Positions 27,022-36,744 of a stretch of 64,000 nt of DNA are shown here, one piece after another. How positions within the stretch are numbered: position 1 is the first letter of the stretch; every line of letters begins with the position of its first letter. The position numbers and the translations under genes are program-made. The notes under the pieces were generated by a model. It saw nothing but the letters and a program-made list of their open reading frames with translations, was not told the DNA's origin and did not search any database. Source of the stretch: Pseudomonas lundensis (lineage in GTDB: Bacteria; Pseudomonadota; Gammaproteobacteria; Pseudomonadales; Pseudomonadaceae); the NCBI RefSeq assembly GCF_002269125.1, contig NZ_NQKI01000001.1, forward strand, positions 1 to 64,000. Reading direction: 5' to 3'.

Positions 27022-27522
27022 TCAGGTTTTACTCTGCAGGTCACGCCACGTCAGGTACACCCGCAGGTCGAATTCCAGCTGGTGATAGTCGGGCAGCATG
27101 TACTCACACAATTTGTAAAACGCCTTGTTATGGTCCGACTCCTTCAAGTGGGCCAGCTCATGCACCACGATCATCTTCAGGAACTCGGGCGCGGCATCTT
27201 TAAACAGTGAAGCCACGCGCAGCTCTTTCTTGGCCTTGAGTTTGCCGCCCTGCACCCGTGAAATGGTGGTGTGCAAGCCCAGGGCGCGGTGGGTCAGGTC
27301 GAGGCGGTTGTCGAACAGCACTTTGTCAAAAGACGGCGCGTTACGCAGGTGCTCCTGCTTGAGTTCAAGCGCGTACACGTACAGGGCTTTGTCACTCTGC
27401 ACTGCATGTTTGCGGGGATAACGCTCGTTCAGGTACGCACCTAACTGATCACGCTCGATCAAATGCCGTACTTGATCCTGCAAGGTCTGAGGGTATGCCT
27501 GGAGGTATTTGAGAGCAGTCAT
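27022..27522 (-). CDS. YgjP-like zinc metallopeptidase
   Basis: A 166-residue protein starting at ATG 27522 (MTALKYLQAYP); the frame extends to 27567 without support. The zinc site HELAHLKESDHNKAFY (HExxH with downstream acidic and histidine residues) is at about 117-132, as in the YgjP/WLM metalloprotease family. It has no signal peptide. The substrate is unknown; the family sits in the cytoplasm. Confidence 0.85.
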   Translation of the reverse strand: MTALKYLQAYPQTLQDQVRHLIERDQLGAYLNERYPRKHAVQSDKALYVYALELKQEHLRNAPSFDKVLFDNRLDLTHRALGLHTTISRVQGGKLKAKKELRVASLFKDAAPEFLKMIVVHELAHLKESDHNKAFYKLCEYMLPDYHQLEFDLRVYLTWRDLQSKT

Positions 27523-27573
27523 GGGGCCCGCGCGACGCGTAAAAAGTGCGCCAGTGTAGCGGCGCATCGGCCC

Positions 27574-28932
27574 TTACTTCCAGTGAACAGGGCTCAGCAA
27601 GGGCTGGGCGCTGATTAACGCATCATAAAAGCGGTACTGCTGACGCCCTGCCCGCTTGGCTTCGTACATTGCCGCATCGGCTGCGCGCATCAGGGTTTCA
27701 AGGCTCGTGCCACACCCGGGGGACAGCGCAATGCCAATACTGACCCCAAGGCTGACATCCAGCCCTTGTATTTGCTGGCGTACCGCAATCATGTCGATCA
27801 GTTGCCGGGCAATCTGCGCAGCTTCCTGCGCCTCAGTGACGTTCAGCAACAGGGTGAACTCATCCCCGCCGATGCGCCCCAAAACATCGCCGGGCCGGGC
27901 GCACTGCTCCAGCTGTTCGGAGACCCAACTCAGCGCACGGTCCCCGACTTCATGCCCCAGCGAGTCGTTGATACGCTTGAAACCGTCCAGATCCAGATAC
28001 AGCAGCGCACGCAATTGAGTGTCCGCAGCGTCACGCATCAGCACGCCCTCAACGGAACGCTGAAAACCGCGACGGTTCAAGAGTCCCGTCAATGAATCCG
28101 TGATGGCTTGCAGTTCGAGTTGCTGATGCAAATGGCACACTTCAGACATGTCCAGCACCGTCACCACCATCGCGTGCTGTTGCCCCGACAACGGCGCACA
28201 GGACAGGGTGACAGGCAGCAGTTGGCCTTGGGCCGAGCGCAGGATTGCATCATGCACGCGATAGGTTTCGCCGCGCCGGTAACCATGATAGATCGCAGAC
28301 TCATACCACTCGGGTACGTGGGGTTTTTGCAGGAAATCCAGCAGGGGCACGCCTTCCAGACCCGCTACGGAGACCTTGAGCAAGCGGGAAATGGCCGGGT
28401 TGGCGAATCGGATACGCCCGTCTTCGTTGACCACCAGAATGCCTTCGGCGGCATTTTCCAGTACCGAAGCATTGAACGCCTGGGCTATTTCCAGATCACG
28501 GCTCAAGCGGCGCAGCGCCCGGGCATTGCTTTGATGTTCCAGCAGCGCCTGCACTTTGGGTTTGAGGATTTGAGAATCGAAGGGCTTGAGCAAGTAATCG
28601 ACGGCGCCGCACGCGTAGCCCTCGAGTACCGCGTCCCGGGATTGTGCATTGCCCGTGAGAAAAATAATCGGGGTGAGCCGCGTGCGTTGGCTGCCGCGCA
28701 TCAGTCGGGCAACTTCAAACCCGTCCATGCCTGGCATGTGCACATCCAACAGCACCAGATCGACCTCGTTACTGAGCAACAACTCCAGGGCTTCTACACC
28801 TGACGTTGCCGTCAGAATGTGCCAATCCGCACGCTGCAACAGCGCCTGCATGCTGATCAGATTTTCAGGGTAATCATCCACTACCAAAAGCACTGAACCA
28901 GTCTCGACTGGTTTCTCGGGCACGCATTCCAT
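27574..28932 (-). CDS. Response regulator with PAS and GGDEF domains (diguanylate cyclase)
   Basis: A 452-residue three-domain protein. The receiver domain (about 12-130) has VVDDYPEN, the phospho-acceptor aspartate in LVLLDVHMPGMDGFE and the conserved lysine in LLKPFD. A PAS domain follows (about 155-270, NEDGRIRFANPAI). The GGDEF domain (about 285-440) has an intact RIGGDEF and an RPGD inhibitory site five residues upstream, so it should make c-di-GMP and be product-inhibited. No histidine kinase is adjacent. It diverges from an alginate lyase gene, suggesting a link to the surface or biofilm state. Confidence 0.92.
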   Translation of the reverse strand: MECVPEKPVETGSVLLVVDDYPENLISMQALLQRADWHILTATSGVEALELLLSNEVDLVLLDVHMPGMDGFEVARLMRGSQRTRLTPIIFLTGNAQSRDAVLEGYACGAVDYLLKPFDSQILKPKVQALLEHQSNARALRRLSRDLEIAQAFNASVLENAAEGILVVNEDGRIRFANPAISRLLKVSVAGLEGVPLLDFLQKPHVPEWYESAIYHGYRRGETYRVHDAILRSAQGQLLPVTLSCAPLSGQQHAMVVTVLDMSEVCHLHQQLELQAITDSLTGLLNRRGFQRSVEGVLMRDAADTQLRALLYLDLDGFKRINDSLGHEVGDRALSWVSEQLEQCARPGDVLGRIGGDEFTLLLNVTEAQEAAQIARQLIDMIAVRQQIQGLDVSLGVSIGIALSPGCGTSLETLMRAADAAMYEAKRAGRQQYRFYDALISAQPLLSPVHWK

Positions 28933-29091
28933 GCTGCTTCTCTTTATGACTGTCCTGAACTCAGGAGAAAACCGGACAAAAATCGGGATCCAACTCTAAA
29001 CCTGAGTATCACAAAGCAGAAGCGACCCACCGTCACACAATTACACATAGTTGTACTGAACCGACTAACGGTATAGCCATTAGTCCCTTTG

Positions 29092-29109
29092 TGTAAGGCA
29101 AGCCTTACA
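29092..29109. promoter_or_regulatory. 18-bp palindrome between the GGDEF and alginate lyase genes
   Basis: TGTAAGGCAAGCCTTACA is a perfect inverted repeat of 8-bp arms in the 324-bp divergent gap. It could be an operator for either gene. The rest of the gap is AT-rich without an evident gene. Confidence 0.4.
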
Positions 29110-29256
29110 ACCGCGGCCTATTTTTTGACGTCAATTAAACACCTGGTTATTTACTGGCACTACCGATCGTCCTATAAAGACCATCCCTCAAAGCCCTGGT
29201 CCAGACGCCATCAACGCGTTTGATGCCTGTAAGTGCCTCAGCTCAAGGCCCGAAAC

Positions 29257-29928
29257 ATGATCGATCTGGCAACCTGGAACCTGAGTGTTCCCGTCGGTAA
29301 TCCCCCTACCACCATCGAGACACCGCGCCTGCTCAAGGGCTTCAAAAATATGTATTTCCACTCCGACTCCGGCACGCTTTTTTTCTGGGCGCCCGTGACC
29401 GGAAGCACCACCGTCAACGCCATTTACCCGCGCAGCGAATTACGTGAGACTCGCGCCGATGGCTCCCTGCGCAATTGGCTCTACCCCAGCGCCAACCATT
29501 TTTTGAACGCTACATTGACCGTCAATCAAGTGCCCTCCTCGGGCAAGATCGTGATCGGTCAAATCCACGCGTTTCAAAGCCAGCAGCCCATGCTCAAGTT
29601 TGAGTATCAATACAAAACCAGCAAACTCAGCGGCAATCTGGTGGCCAAGGTGCGCATACGCCCCAACGACACCACCATCAAAACCGTGACCGTAGCCGAG
29701 AATGTGCCCCTGCAAAAAAGCTTCACCTATGTGATCAATTTGACGCCCGACGGCACCTTGAAGGTCAAAGGCGCCAATAAGGTGTGGAGCACCCCCATCA
29801 GCGCCACGTGGCGCGACAAACCGTTGTACTTCAAGGCAGGGGTGTACGTGCAAGACAACACGGGCAACAGCAAGGAAGGTGGACAAGTCACGTTCAGCAA
29901 GCTGGACATCGACCACAACGCGCTTTGA
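29257..29928 (+). CDS. Polysaccharide lyase family 7 alginate lyase
   Basis: A 223-residue PL7 enzyme that cleaves alginate by beta-elimination. All three family motifs are present: RSELR (YPRSELRET), QIH (IGQIHAF) and YFKAGVY (YFKAGVYVQD). The start is taken at ATG 29257 (MIDLATWNLSVPVG), with AAGG eight bases upstream; GTG 29233 is an alternative. Neither start gives a signal peptide, so export would need another route or the enzyme is cytoplasmic. As I recall, it resembles P. aeruginosa PA1167, which has the same opening. Confidence 0.9.
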   Translation: MIDLATWNLSVPVGNPPTTIETPRLLKGFKNMYFHSDSGTLFFWAPVTGSTTVNAIYPRSELRETRADGSLRNWLYPSANHFLNATLTVNQVPSSGKIVIGQIHAFQSQQPMLKFEYQYKTSKLSGNLVAKVRIRPNDTTIKTVTVAENVPLQKSFTYVINLTPDGTLKVKGANKVWSTPISATWRDKPLYFKAGVYVQDNTGNSKEGGQVTFSKLDIDHNAL

Positions 29929-30182
29929 GCAAAACGTTGAGCTGCAATGCGGCTCTACAGTCATGGCTTTTGGTCACGTCGGGGTAGGCCAGATGATGTC
30001 TAAATGATGCGAATCAACGGACTCATCCTCGGTCGAAAGTGGGATATTTGCTTATGTAAATGAAGGGCACTTCTGAGATGGCGGTATCCCCTCAGGCATT
30101 GCTTGCGGCACTGAAAGTCGCAGGGCTATCTTCTGGAGTCGCCGAGCGGCCTGGCCCAATTGATGCTTCCAGTGGAATCGAC

Positions 30183-30527
30183 ATGAAGAAAAAGCGCGAC
30201 GATCACCTGCACGATGAAACAACTCGGCGCCTGCTTGAAGACCTCAACGCTACGCCTGCCCCGCTGGACGAACTCAACCCGACCCAGGCCGCCGAGGTCA
30301 GCCCGGCCTCGCCTTTCGCCGTACGCAGTGATGTGCGGGCGCTGGAGGCCCTGAAGCATATGTCGATGATGCTTAAAAGCGCCGAAGAGGTTTCGGACGA
30401 GATCACCGAACGCGCCAGCGGCATCGAACGCGGGCTGATCTGGTCGATGCTGCACTCTGTCGAGATGACCCGCTCGCTGGTGGATGCACTGCTCAGGGGC
30501 AATGGCGTCGATCCTGAGTCGTTATAG
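30183..30527 (+). CDS. DUF3077-like small protein
   Basis: A 114-residue protein if started at ATG 30183 (MKKKRDDHLHDE); in-frame ATGs at 30078 and 30060 would add 35-41 residues. The C-terminal block SGIERGLIWSMLHSVEMTRSLVDALL matches small Pseudomonas proteins of the DUF3077/DUF6124 type, so it is a distant relative of the proteins in the left-hand cassettes. It lacks their structured leader. The function is unknown. A shared terminator lies between it and fba. Confidence 0.6.
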   Translation: MKKKRDDHLHDETTRRLLEDLNATPAPLDELNPTQAAEVSPASPFAVRSDVRALEALKHMSMMLKSAEEVSDEITERASGIERGLIWSMLHSVEMTRSLVDALLRGNGVDPESL

Positions 30528-30570
30528 CCACCTCACCCGCGCCTGCACCCGATGGGCTGTCAGCGCCTAC

Positions 30571-30598
30571 AAAAAAGCCCGCATCGCTGCGGGCTTTT
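30571..30598. terminator. Bidirectional terminator between DUF3077 gene and fba
   Basis: AAAAGCCCGC/GCGGGCTTTT stem with a six-base loop and A/T runs on both sides. It serves the convergent genes. Confidence 0.85.
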
Positions 30599-30613
30599 CA
30601 TGTCGCGCAGGTC

Positions 30614-31678
30614 TTAGTTGACCTTGGCGTTCAGCTCACCCTTCAGGTAACGCTGGTACATGGCTTCCAGAGAGATCGGCTTGATCTTCGAAGCATTACC
30701 GGCGGTGCCGAAGGCTTCGTAACGGGCGATGCAGACATCACGCATCGCCGTCACCGTAGCGCCGAAGAATTTGCGCGGGTCAAACTCGCTCGGGTTGGTA
30801 GCCATCAGGCGGCGCATGGCGCCAGTCGATGCCAGACGCAGGTCGGTGTCGATATTGACTTTGCGTACGCCGTGCTTGATGCCTTCAACGATTTCTTCAA
30901 CCGGCACGCCGTAGGTTTCTTTGATGTCGCCGCCGTATTCGTTGATGATTTTCAGCCACTCTTGCGGCACCGAGGACGAACCGTGCATCACCAGGTGAGT
31001 GTTCGGAATGCGTTTGTGGATTTCTTTGATCCGGTCAATCGCCAGCACGTCGCCAGTGGGTGGCTTGGTGAATTTGTACGCGCCGTGGGAAGTACCGATG
31101 GCAATCGCCAGGGCGTCCACTTGAGTGCGTTTTACAAAGTCAGCGGCTTCTTCAGGATCGGTCAGCATTTGGCTGTGGTCCAGAACGCCTTCAGCGCCGA
31201 TGCCGTCTTCTTCACCAGCCATACCGGTTTCCAGCGAACCCAGGCAGCCCAGCTCGCCTTCTACCGACACACCGCAAGCGTGAGCCAGCGCAACGGTTTG
31301 CTGAGTAACGCGCACGTTGTAGTCGTAGTCAGTCGGGGTCTTGCCGTCTTCGCCTAGCGAGCCGTCCATCATCACCGAGCTGAAGCCCAGCTGGATCGAA
31401 CGCTGGCACACGTCAGGGCTGGTGCCGTGGTCCTGGTGCATGCACACCGGGATATGCGGGAATTCTTCGATAGCGGCCAGGATCAGGTGACGCAGGAACG
31501 GAGCACCTGCGTATTTGCGCGCACCGGCCGAAGCCTGAACGATCACCGGGGAGTCAGTCTTGTCAGCGGCTTCCATAATGGCGCGCATCTGCTCAAGGTT
31601 GTTGACGTTAAAAGCTGGAACGCCATAGCCGAATTCGGCGGCGTGGTCCAGCATCTGGCGCATGCTGATAAGTGCCAT
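30614..31678 (-). CDS. fba: Class II fructose-bisphosphate aldolase
   Basis: A zinc-dependent aldolase of 354 residues (Calvin-cycle subtype length) that splits or forms fructose-1,6-bisphosphate. The N-terminal [18 protein letters not shown], the zinc-ligand region [11 protein letters not shown], the SVMMDGS block and [10 protein letters not shown] are all present. It is the last gene of the tktA-epd-pgk operon. In Pseudomonas this enzyme serves mainly gluconeogenesis, since phosphofructokinase is absent from the genus. Confidence 0.97.
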   Translation of the reverse strand: MALISMRQMLDHAAEFGYGVPAFNVNNLEQMRAIMEAADKTDSPVIVQASAGARKYAGAPFLRHLILAAIEEFPHIPVCMHQDHGTSPDVCQRSIQLGFSSVMMDGSLGEDGKTPTDYDYNVRVTQQTVALAHACGVSVEGELGCLGSLETGMAGEEDGIGAEGVLDHSQMLTDPEEAADFVKRTQVDALAIAIGTSHGAYKFTKPPTGDVLAIDRIKEIHKRIPNTHLVMHGSSSVPQEWLKIINEYGGDIKETYGVPVEEIVEGIKHGVRKVNIDTDLRLASTGAMRRLMATNPSEFDPRKFFGATVTAMRDVCIARYEAFGTAGNASKIKPISLEAMYQRYLKGELNAKVN

Positions 31679-31858
31679 TGTGCGTGTCTCTCCCGGACGA
31701 GGGTCGTTAATCGTGCAAGCCTGCCGGAGCGGCGGCTGCTATTCAAGTTTTTGCAGATCGGGGGTAACCGGCCTGCGAGTAAGTAGCATCGTCTGTCGTC
31801 GTTGCCGCAGTCTGTTCAAAGCCCATCACTGAACCGGCAACGCCTACAGGTCAAAGCG

Positions 31859-32083
31859 TTACGGGCACCCGCGCTCTTTAGAAGGCGTGGGTGACTCGTA
31901 TTTCTCAAGTGCCTCAGGCCCTGATCGTTTATTGACCAATGGCACGCTCTGCGCCTGCCAGTCAGCCTGGTAGCAGCCGCTCTCTTCAGGCGTGGCCGCT
32001 TCAGGCGCTGGCTTGTTCGAGCCGGAACAACCGGCCACCAAGCCTGCAATCATCAACAGCGGTAACAACTTGAGCATGTCCAT
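31859..32083 (-). CDS. Small lipoprotein between pgk and fba
   Basis: A 74-residue protein with a lipobox (LVAGC at about residues 15-19) after a short hydrophobic signal (LLPLLMIAGL). AAGGAAG precedes the ATG at 32083. The mature part is short and has two more cysteines (SGCYQADW and a terminal RGCP), which may form a disulfide. It lies inside the carbon-metabolism operon, but nothing ties it to glycolysis. I do not recognise a family. Confidence 0.7.
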   Translation of the reverse strand: MDMLKLLPLLMIAGLVAGCSGSNKPAPEAATPEESGCYQADWQAQSVPLVNKRSGPEALEKYESPTPSKERGCP

Positions 32084-32109
32084 GCTTCCTTTCAGGGCCT
32101 GATTCACGT

Positions 32110-33273
32110 TCAGGCTTTCGCGCGGCTTTCCAGGACTTCCACGGCAGGCAATACCTTGCCTTCAACGAACTCCAGGAATGCGCCGCCACCGGTCGAGATA
32201 TAAGAAATCTTGTCAGCAACACCGTACTTGTCGATGGCGGCCAGCGTGTCGCCCCCACCGGCAATCGAGAACGCAGCACTGTCAGCGATGGCGTGGGCCA
32301 GCACTTGGGTGCCATTGCCAAACTGGTCAAATTCGAACACGCCCACCGGGCCGTTCCACAAAATGGTTTTGGATGACTTCAGCAGCTCGGCAAAGTGCGC
32401 AGCCGTCTGCGGGCCGATGTCCAGAATCATGTCGTCTTCTGCCACGTCAGCAATCAGCTTGACGGTGGCTTCAGCGCTTTCGGCAAATTCCTTGGCCACG
32501 ACCACGTCGGTCGGCAGCGGCACATTGACCTTGGCGGCGATGGCGCGCGCGGTGTCCAGCAGGTCGGGTTCGTACAGCGACTTGCCCACCGGGTGGCCCG
32601 CTGCAGCGAGGAACGTGTTGGCAATGCCGCCGCCCACGATCAGCAGGTCGCAGATCTGGCTCAGGCTGTTGAGCACATCCAGCTTGGTCGACACCTTGGA
32701 GCCCGCGACAATCGCAGCCATGGGTTTGGCCGGGGCGCCCAGCGCTTTGCCCAGGGCTTCCAGTTCGGCAGCCAGCAACGGTCCTGCAGCCGCAACCTTG
32801 GCGAACTTGGCCACGCCGTGGGTCGAACCTTCGGCGCGGTGCGCAGTGCCGAAAGCGTCCATCACAAACACGTCGCACAAGGCCGCGTATTGCTTGGCCA
32901 GTTCATCAGCGTTCTTCTTTTCGCCCTTGTTGAAGCGCACGTTCTCAAACAGCACGATGTCGCCGGCTTTCACGTCAACGCCATTGAGGTAGTCGCTGAC
33001 CAGTGGCACTTCACGGCCCAGCGCCTTGCTCAGGTAATCAGCCACGGGCTTGAGGCTGTTTTCGGCCGAAAATTCGCCTTCAGTCGGGCGGCCCAGGTGC
33101 GAGCAGACCATGACCGCCGCGCCTTTCTCCAACGCCAGCTTGATGGTCGGCAGCGAAGCAAGGATGCGCGCATCGCTGGTGACAACACCGTCCTTGACTG
33201 GGACGTTGAGGTCTTCGCGGATCAGTACGCGCTTACCTTGCAGATCGAGGTCGGTCATCTTCAACACGGTCAT
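32110..33273 (-). CDS. pgk: Phosphoglycerate kinase
   Basis: A 387-residue kinase interconverting 1,3-bisphosphoglycerate and 3-phosphoglycerate. The start is ATG 33273 ([19 protein letters not shown]), with AGGA upstream. [30 protein letters not shown] and the C-terminal [14 protein letters not shown] are diagnostic. It sits 27 bp downstream of epd in the same operon. Confidence 0.98.
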   Translation of the reverse strand: MTVLKMTDLDLQGKRVLIREDLNVPVKDGVVTSDARILASLPTIKLALEKGAAVMVCSHLGRPTEGEFSAENSLKPVADYLSKALGREVPLVSDYLNGVDVKAGDIVLFENVRFNKGEKKNADELAKQYAALCDVFVMDAFGTAHRAEGSTHGVAKFAKVAAAGPLLAAELEALGKALGAPAKPMAAIVAGSKVSTKLDVLNSLSQICDLLIVGGGIANTFLAAAGHPVGKSLYEPDLLDTARAIAAKVNVPLPTDVVVAKEFAESAEATVKLIADVAEDDMILDIGPQTAAHFAELLKSSKTILWNGPVGVFEFDQFGNGTQVLAHAIADSAAFSIAGGGDTLAAIDKYGVADKISYISTGGGAFLEFVEGKVLPAVEVLESRAKA

Positions 33274-33299
33274 GGGTCGCAGTTCCTGAGTTTCTAATG

Positions 33300-34355
33300 T
33301 TAGAGAACGGTTTTTGGGTGAGTTACATGCAGATAGTGCTCTGCCACATCGATCATTCGATTGGCAAAGCCCCATTCGTTGTCGAACCAGGCCAGCAAGT
33401 TGACCAACCGGGGGCCGGACACACGGGTCTGGCTTGCATCGACAATCGCTGAATGCGGGTCATGGTTGAAATCACAGCTGGCATGGGGCAATTCGGTGTA
33501 CGCCAACAGGCCTTTAAGCGGACCGCTGGTGGCGGCTTCGCGCAACATGCGGTTCACTTCCACCGCGTTGGTGTCGCGCGCGGTAATCAAGGTGATATCA
33601 AGGCACGACACATTCAAGGTCGGAACCCGTACGGCTTTGGCTTGAATTCGGCCCGCAAGTTCCGGCAGCAAACGTTCAATGCCTTTCGCCAGACCGGTGG
33701 ACACCGGAATCACTGACTGAAACGCCGAACGTGTACGACGAAGGTCTTCGTCATGGTACGCATCGATCACCGGCTGATCGTTCATCGCCGAGTGAATGGT
33801 GGTAATCGACACGTACTCCAGACCGAACGCCTGATCCAGCAGACGCAACAGCGGCACGCCGCAGTTGGTGGTGCAGGACGCATTGGAGATCAGCCGCTCG
33901 GTGCCGGTCAGGGTGTGCTGGTTCACGCCGTACACGATGGTGGCGTCGGCATCTGCCTCGCTGGCCATCGGTTGCGAAAACAGAACAGCGGGGGCTCCGG
34001 CGTCGAGAAAACGCTGGCCGTCCGTACGGGTGTTGTAGGCACCGGAGCATTCCAGAACCAGATCAACGCCCAGCGCGGCCCAGTCAATTCCTTCAGGAGT
34101 GGCACTGCGGAACACTTTCACGCAGTCGCCATTGATGTGCAGGCAGTCGCCTTCGATCCGTATCTCGCCGGGAAACCGGCCATGCGTGGAGTCGAAGCGC
34201 GTCAAATATTCGAGGCTGGCCATATCGGCCAAATCATTCAGGGCAACAATTTCAAACCCGGCAGCAGCTCCCCGCTCAAACAACGCACGCAAGACGCAAC
34301 GACCAATGCGGCCGTAGCCGTTGAGTGCAACTTTGTAAGGACGCGGTTGAGGCAT
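33300..34355 (-). CDS. epd: Erythrose-4-phosphate dehydrogenase (GapB-type)
   Basis: A 351-residue NAD-dependent dehydrogenase of the GAPDH superfamily. [14 protein letters not shown] and the catalytic SNASCTTNC are intact. Its position between transketolase and pgk and its [20 protein letters not shown] block fit Epd, which feeds pyridoxal phosphate synthesis by oxidising erythrose-4-phosphate. Glycolytic GAPDH activity cannot be excluded from sequence alone. Confidence 0.9.
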   Translation of the reverse strand: MPQPRPYKVALNGYGRIGRCVLRALFERGAAAGFEIVALNDLADMASLEYLTRFDSTHGRFPGEIRIEGDCLHINGDCVKVFRSATPEGIDWAALGVDLVLECSGAYNTRTDGQRFLDAGAPAVLFSQPMASEADADATIVYGVNQHTLTGTERLISNASCTTNCGVPLLRLLDQAFGLEYVSITTIHSAMNDQPVIDAYHDEDLRRTRSAFQSVIPVSTGLAKGIERLLPELAGRIQAKAVRVPTLNVSCLDITLITARDTNAVEVNRMLREAATSGPLKGLLAYTELPHASCDFNHDPHSAIVDASQTRVSGPRLVNLLAWFDNEWGFANRMIDVAEHYLHVTHPKTVL

Positions 34356-34456
34356 GGGGTTCTCTTATTCAAAACCTGTCGTCGCCGCCGAAGACTGCGA
34401 TCAGGACCGCGGGCCCTTCAAGGAAAAGGGTGCCTGCGGCAGCGACTAAGGGGATC

Positions 34457-34477
34457 GCGGCGGCCAGAGGCCGCCGC
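34457..34477 (-). terminator. GC-rich hairpin after tktA
   Basis: Nine-base stem GCGGCGGCC/GGCCGCCGC with a three-base loop between tktA and epd. No T tract follows, so it may attenuate or stabilise the mRNA rather than end it. A REP-like core lies beside it (about 34434-34449). Confidence 0.5.
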
Positions 34478-34485
34478 GTGGAGCT

Positions 34486-36483
34486 TTAGTCTTCCAGCAG
34501 TTCGTCAGCCTGACCCAGGATGTTTTCCAGGGTGAAACCAAACTCTTCGAACAAGGCAGGCGCAGGCGCCGACTCGCCGTAGGTGGTCATGCCGATCACA
34601 CGACCTTCCAGGCCGACGTACTTGTACCAGTAGTCTGCGTGGGAGGCTTCAATGGCGATCCGCGCGCTGACCTGCAACGGCAGAACCGACTGTTTGTAGC
34701 CTGCGTCCTGCGCTTCATACACGCTGGTGCACGGCATCGAAACAACACGTACCTTGCGGCCTTGCTCGGTCAGCTTCTCGTACGCCTGAACCGCCAGGCC
34801 GACTTCCGAACCCGCCGAGATCAGGATCAGCTCAGGCTCGCCTGCGCAGTCCTTGAGCACGTAACCACCGCGGTTGATGTCGGCAATTTGCGCGGCATCA
34901 CGGGTTTGGTGGTTGAGGTTCTGACGCGAGAAGATCAGCGCAGACGGGCCGTCCTTACGCTCCAGTGCGAACTTCCAGGCCGCTGCGGATTCCACCGCAT
35001 CGGCTGGGCGCCAGGTGTCCAGGTTCGGTGTGGTGCGCAGGCTGGTCAGTTGCTCGATAGGCTGGTGCGTCGGGCCGTCTTCACCCAGGCCGATGGAGTC
35101 GTGGGTGAACACGTAGATCACGCGCTGCTTCATCAGGGCCGACATGCGGATGGCGTTGCGGGCGTATTCCATGAACATCAGGAAGGTTGCGCCGTAAGGC
35201 ACCAGACCGCCGTGCAGGGCCACGCCGTTCATGATGGCGCTCATGCCGAACTCGCGTACGCCGTAGTACACGTAGTTACCGCTGGCATCTTCTGCCGACA
35301 CACCTTTGCAGCCTTTCCACAGGGTCAGGTTGGAACCGGCCAGGTCGGCCGAACCGCCCAGCAGTTCAGGCAGCAACGGACCAAATGCGTTCAGGGTGTT
35401 CTGGCTGGCTTTACGGCTGGCGATGGTTTCGCCTTTGGCCGCTACTTCATTGATGTAGGCAGTGGCCTTGGCATCGAAGTCAGCGGGCAATTCGCCGCTC
35501 AGGCGACGGGACAGCTCGGCCGCCAGCTCCGGGAACTCGGCTGCATAGGCGGCGAAACGCTGGTCCCACTCGGACTCAACGGCAGCACCGGCTTGCTTGG
35601 CGTCCCATTCGGCGTAGATCTCGGCCGGGATTTCAAACGGGCCGAAGTTCCAGTCCAGTGCCTTGCGGGTCAGGGCGATTTCATCGTTGCCCAGCGGAGC
35701 ACCGTGGCAATCTTCTTTGCCCTGCTTGTTCGGCGAACCGAAACCGATCGTGGTTTTGCAGCAGATCAGCGTTGGCTGGTCGCTTTTGCGTGCGGTTTCA
35801 ATCGCGGTCTTGATCTCTTCCGGATCGTGACCGTTGACGTTACGGATCACTTGCCAGTTGTAGGCTTCGAAACGCTTTGGCGTGTCGTCGGTGAACCAGC
35901 CTTCGACTTCGCCATCGATGGAGATGCCGTTGTCGTCATAGAAGGCAATCAGTTTGCCCAAGCCCAACGTACCGGCCAGCGAGCCGACTTCGTGGGAAAT
36001 GCCTTCCATCATGCAGCCATCACCCAGGAACACGTAGGTGTGGTGATCGACAACAGTGTGACCAGGACGGTTGAACTGTGCGCCCATGACTTTTTCTGCC
36101 AGGGCAAAACCCACGGCATTGGCCAGACCCTGACCCAACGGGCCGGTGGTGGTCTCAACGCCCGGCGTGTAGCCCAGCTCCGGGTGACCCGGAGTGCGGC
36201 TGTGCAGCTGACGGAAGTTTTTCAGGTCGTCGATCGACAGGTCGTAGCCGGTCAGGTGCAGCAACGAGTAGATCAGCATCGAACCGTGGCCGTTGGACAG
36301 CACGAAGCGGTCACGGTCAGCGAATGACGGGTTGCTCGGGTTGTGCTTCAGATAATCGCGCCACAGTACTTCGGCGATATCCGCCATGCCCATCGGGGCA
36401 CCCGGGTGGCCGCTGTTGGCTTTTTGCACGGCATCCATGCTGAGTGCACGAATGGCGTTGGCACGCTCACGACGGCTGGGCAT
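34486..36483 (-). CDS. tktA: Transketolase
   Basis: A thiamine-diphosphate enzyme of 665 residues that transfers two-carbon units in the pentose phosphate pathway. The ATG at 36483 ([19 protein letters not shown]) has AGGAG upstream. The substrate loop [19 protein letters not shown], the ThDP motif [12 protein letters not shown] ... NNGIS-type region and [13 protein letters not shown] are clear. It is the first gene of the tktA-epd-pgk-lipoprotein-fba run. Confidence 0.97.
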   Translation of the reverse strand: MPSRRERANAIRALSMDAVQKANSGHPGAPMGMADIAEVLWRDYLKHNPSNPSFADRDRFVLSNGHGSMLIYSLLHLTGYDLSIDDLKNFRQLHSRTPGHPELGYTPGVETTTGPLGQGLANAVGFALAEKVMGAQFNRPGHTVVDHHTYVFLGDGCMMEGISHEVGSLAGTLGLGKLIAFYDDNGISIDGEVEGWFTDDTPKRFEAYNWQVIRNVNGHDPEEIKTAIETARKSDQPTLICCKTTIGFGSPNKQGKEDCHGAPLGNDEIALTRKALDWNFGPFEIPAEIYAEWDAKQAGAAVESEWDQRFAAYAAEFPELAAELSRRLSGELPADFDAKATAYINEVAAKGETIASRKASQNTLNAFGPLLPELLGGSADLAGSNLTLWKGCKGVSAEDASGNYVYYGVREFGMSAIMNGVALHGGLVPYGATFLMFMEYARNAIRMSALMKQRVIYVFTHDSIGLGEDGPTHQPIEQLTSLRTTPNLDTWRPADAVESAAAWKFALERKDGPSALIFSRQNLNHQTRDAAQIADINRGGYVLKDCAGEPELILISAGSEVGLAVQAYEKLTEQGRKVRVVSMPCTSVYEAQDAGYKQSVLPLQVSARIAIEASHADYWYKYVGLEGRVIGMTTYGESAPAPALFEEFGFTLENILGQADELLED

Positions 36484-36679
36484 CGCTGTTCTCCTGGGAA
36501 TTGATAAATAAAAACGAATCGGAAAAAAGGCGAGCATTTTCCCTCAGGCAGCGCCCTCGGGCAATGACAGATAGTCACTTGAGCCGTTTTTCCTGTGCTT
36601 AACCGTTCAATCTGTTGAGGTTTGGACCGCGGCGCTCGTCATTACACTTAACCGGTCCGACAAACGTGCCACTTATCGA

Positions 36680-36705
36680 CCAATATCAAAATGTTTTGAT
36701 ATTGG
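36680..36705. promoter_or_regulatory. 26-bp perfect palindrome upstream of the ArsR-methyltransferase gene
   Basis: Twelve-base arms CCAATATCAAAA/TTTTGATATTGG are separated by TG, ending 39 bp before the regulator's ATG (36745). ArsR-family proteins bind such AT-rich palindromes, so autoregulation is likely. I did not find a second copy near metK or ahcY by eye. Confidence 0.6.
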
Positions 36706-36744
36706 CCTTGCGACGACAGAACGGGGTAACTAGACTGCGACCCC

